Origin: Synechocystis sp. PCC 6714
Lineage (GTDB): Bacteria > Cyanobacteriota > Cyanobacteriia > Cyanobacteriales > Microcystaceae
NCBI RefSeq assembly: GCF_000478825.2
Contig: NZ_CP007542.1
Location: forward strand, 744,001 to 808,000
Direction: 5' to 3'
DNA: 64,000 bases
Part shown: positions 63,421 through 64,000 of the stretch, one piece after another
How positions within the stretch are numbered: the first letter of the stretch is position 1
Layout: each line of letters begins with the position of its first letter
Notes under the pieces: model-generated
Database searches by the model: none
What the model saw: the letters and a program-made list of their open reading frames with translations, nothing else
What the model was told of the DNA's origin: nothing
Translations under genes and position numbers: made by a program

Positions 63421-63526
63421 ACGGAGATTATCTCAACTGATCAAAGATTTGCGCCATAGCTGTTTAAATATTCTGGCAGAAGTGGAGGCCCGCATCGATA
63501 AAATCATCTCCAAATATGAAAGCTAG
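63353..63526 (+). CDS. Hypothetical small protein, 57 residues
   Basis: A frame from ATG 63353 to TAG 63526, preceded by GAGAAAAG. The peptide is basic and helical: MNYHGNSELQRKGRMTIALA, then QRRLSQLIKDLRHSCLNILA, then EARIDKIISKY. A degraded equivalent follows copy 1. It lies 29 bases after the antitoxin-like gene and probably shares its message. Function unknown; it could be a second half of a small addiction-type module. Confidence 0.4.
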   Translation: MNYHGNSELQRKGRMTIALAGLQRRLSQLIKDLRHSCLNILAEVEARIDKIISKYES

Positions 63527-63581
63527 CTGAGCTAGGATTAATAAGCTAACTTTAGAGTGGCGTGATTAAGGGGTGCCGAGA

Positions 63582-64000
63582 ATGAGTTCAATGGCTGATA
63601 AAGTCGCAATTGTGACGGGGGCAAGTTCTGGTATTGGTCGTGCAACTGCGATCGCCTTCGGCAAGGCTGGGGCAAGCGTAGTAGTAGTGGCTCGCCGCGT
63701 AGACAAGGGAGAAGAAACCGTTAGACTCATCACAGAAGCAGGTGGCAAAGCCGTATTTGTTCAGGCAGATGTTACAAAAGCCTCTGACATTGAAGCAATG
63801 GTTCAAAAGACAGTTGAAACCTACGATCGGCTTGACTATGCATTTAATAATGCTGGTTCTGGAAGCTCTAGGAAAATTGTTGACTTATCGGAAGCAGATT
63901 GGGATTTTGAAATTAATGCCAATCTTAAATCCGTTTGGTTGTCAATGAAGTATGAAATTCCTGTGATGCAGAAATCAGGGGGAGGGGCAATCGTAAATAC
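63582..64000 (+). CDS. Short-chain dehydrogenase/reductase, N-terminal part (cut by window edge)
   Basis: 139 codons visible of a classical SDR. The cofactor loop is VTGASSGIGRATAIAFGKAG (TGxxxGxG) followed by VVVVARRVDKGEE, with Arg-Arg suggesting NADP(H). LDYAFNNAGSGSSRK is the NNAG motif. The catalytic YxxxK lies beyond the window. The ATG at 63582 is preceded by AGGGG; a second ATG at 63591 is possible. The substrate cannot be told. Confidence 0.9.
   Translation, partial: MSSMADKVAIVTGASSGIGRATAIAFGKAGASVVVVARRVDKGEETVRLITEAGGKAVFVQADVTKASDIEAMVQKTVETYDRLDYAFNNAGSGSSRKIVDLSEADWDFEINANLKSVWLSMKYEIPVMQKSGGGAIVN

Noticed and set aside
1-64000. A CRISPR array or complete insertion sequence
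   Set aside because: No regularly spaced repeats and no full transposase gene were seen; only a doubtful transposon-end remnant near 40.1 kb.

Overview
The window comes from a unicellular cyanobacterium very close to Synechocystis sp. PCC 6803. It carries chlorophyll synthase, the CP47 gene psbB, PipX, a TrxC-type thioredoxin and a BchE-like radical SAM protein. The octamer GCGATCGC (HIP1) is scattered through most genes. Gene order in several blocks matches what I remember of 6803 (ilvN to chlG, adk to purL, gmk/phosphatase/glycosyltransferase, rfbB/moxR/dnaB, Wza/helicase/BRCT/ferredoxin, bchE/psbB). It is not 6803 itself: dnaB here carries two inteins and one of them has lost most of its endonuclease, whereas 6803 dnaB has one full-length intein. 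A relative such as PCC 6714 is an inference. All identifications are by eye; no database search was run.

Layout. 1-6.5 kb: 5' part of purU, a periplasmic beta-carbonic anhydrase (ecaB), a proteasome-like Anbu protease, a large NACHT-type NTPase with HEAT-like repeats, and a glutathione S-transferase. 6.6-12.5 kb: a membrane protein, ilvN, a DUF3285-like small protein, ybeY, dgkA, trpG, chlG, and a periplasmic amino-acid-binding protein. 12.6-17 kb: pipX, an AI-2E-type exporter, small membrane proteins, a phasin-like granule protein, tRNA-Ala(CGC), a patatin-like lipase and a secreted-protein remnant. 17-24.6 kb: adk, dapB, trxC, purL, a conserved hypothetical, a NUDIX hydrolase and an RND adaptor. 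24.9-30.6 kb: gmk, a two-domain phosphatase (serine pathway), a UGT-like glycosyltransferase, rfbB and moxR.

30.7-40 kb: dnaB with two inteins, a small hypothetical, a PspA/IM30-like protein with a proline-rich membrane protein, a PAS histidine kinase and a membrane glycosyltransferase. 40-48.2 kb: a possible transposon-end remnant, a Wza-type polysaccharide exporter, an AT-rich Dna2-like nuclease-helicase, a membrane-anchored coiled-coil BRCT protein, an unannotated 30-residue membrane microprotein and a thioredoxin-like ferredoxin. 48.2-52 kb: DUF1350 hydrolase, SpoIID-like protein, esterase and cofG. 52-58.8 kb: a minus-strand surface-glycan island (polytopic protein, methyltransferases, FkbM proteins, glycosyltransferases) in which a tandem glycosyltransferase gene has been broken by an internal deletion. 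59-64 kb: psbB with a clear terminator, a decayed DUF4258-like gene, and a roughly 320-bp direct repeat (one dead, one intact copy of an antitoxin-like gene) flanking the bchE-like gene; the window ends inside an SDR oxidoreductase.

Functionally the window is mostly housekeeping (nucleotide and amino acid synthesis, photosynthesis, carbon and nitrogen sensing). Three accessory zones stand out: the dnaB inteins, the nuclease-helicase/BRCT locus, and the 52-63.5 kb stretch around psbB.
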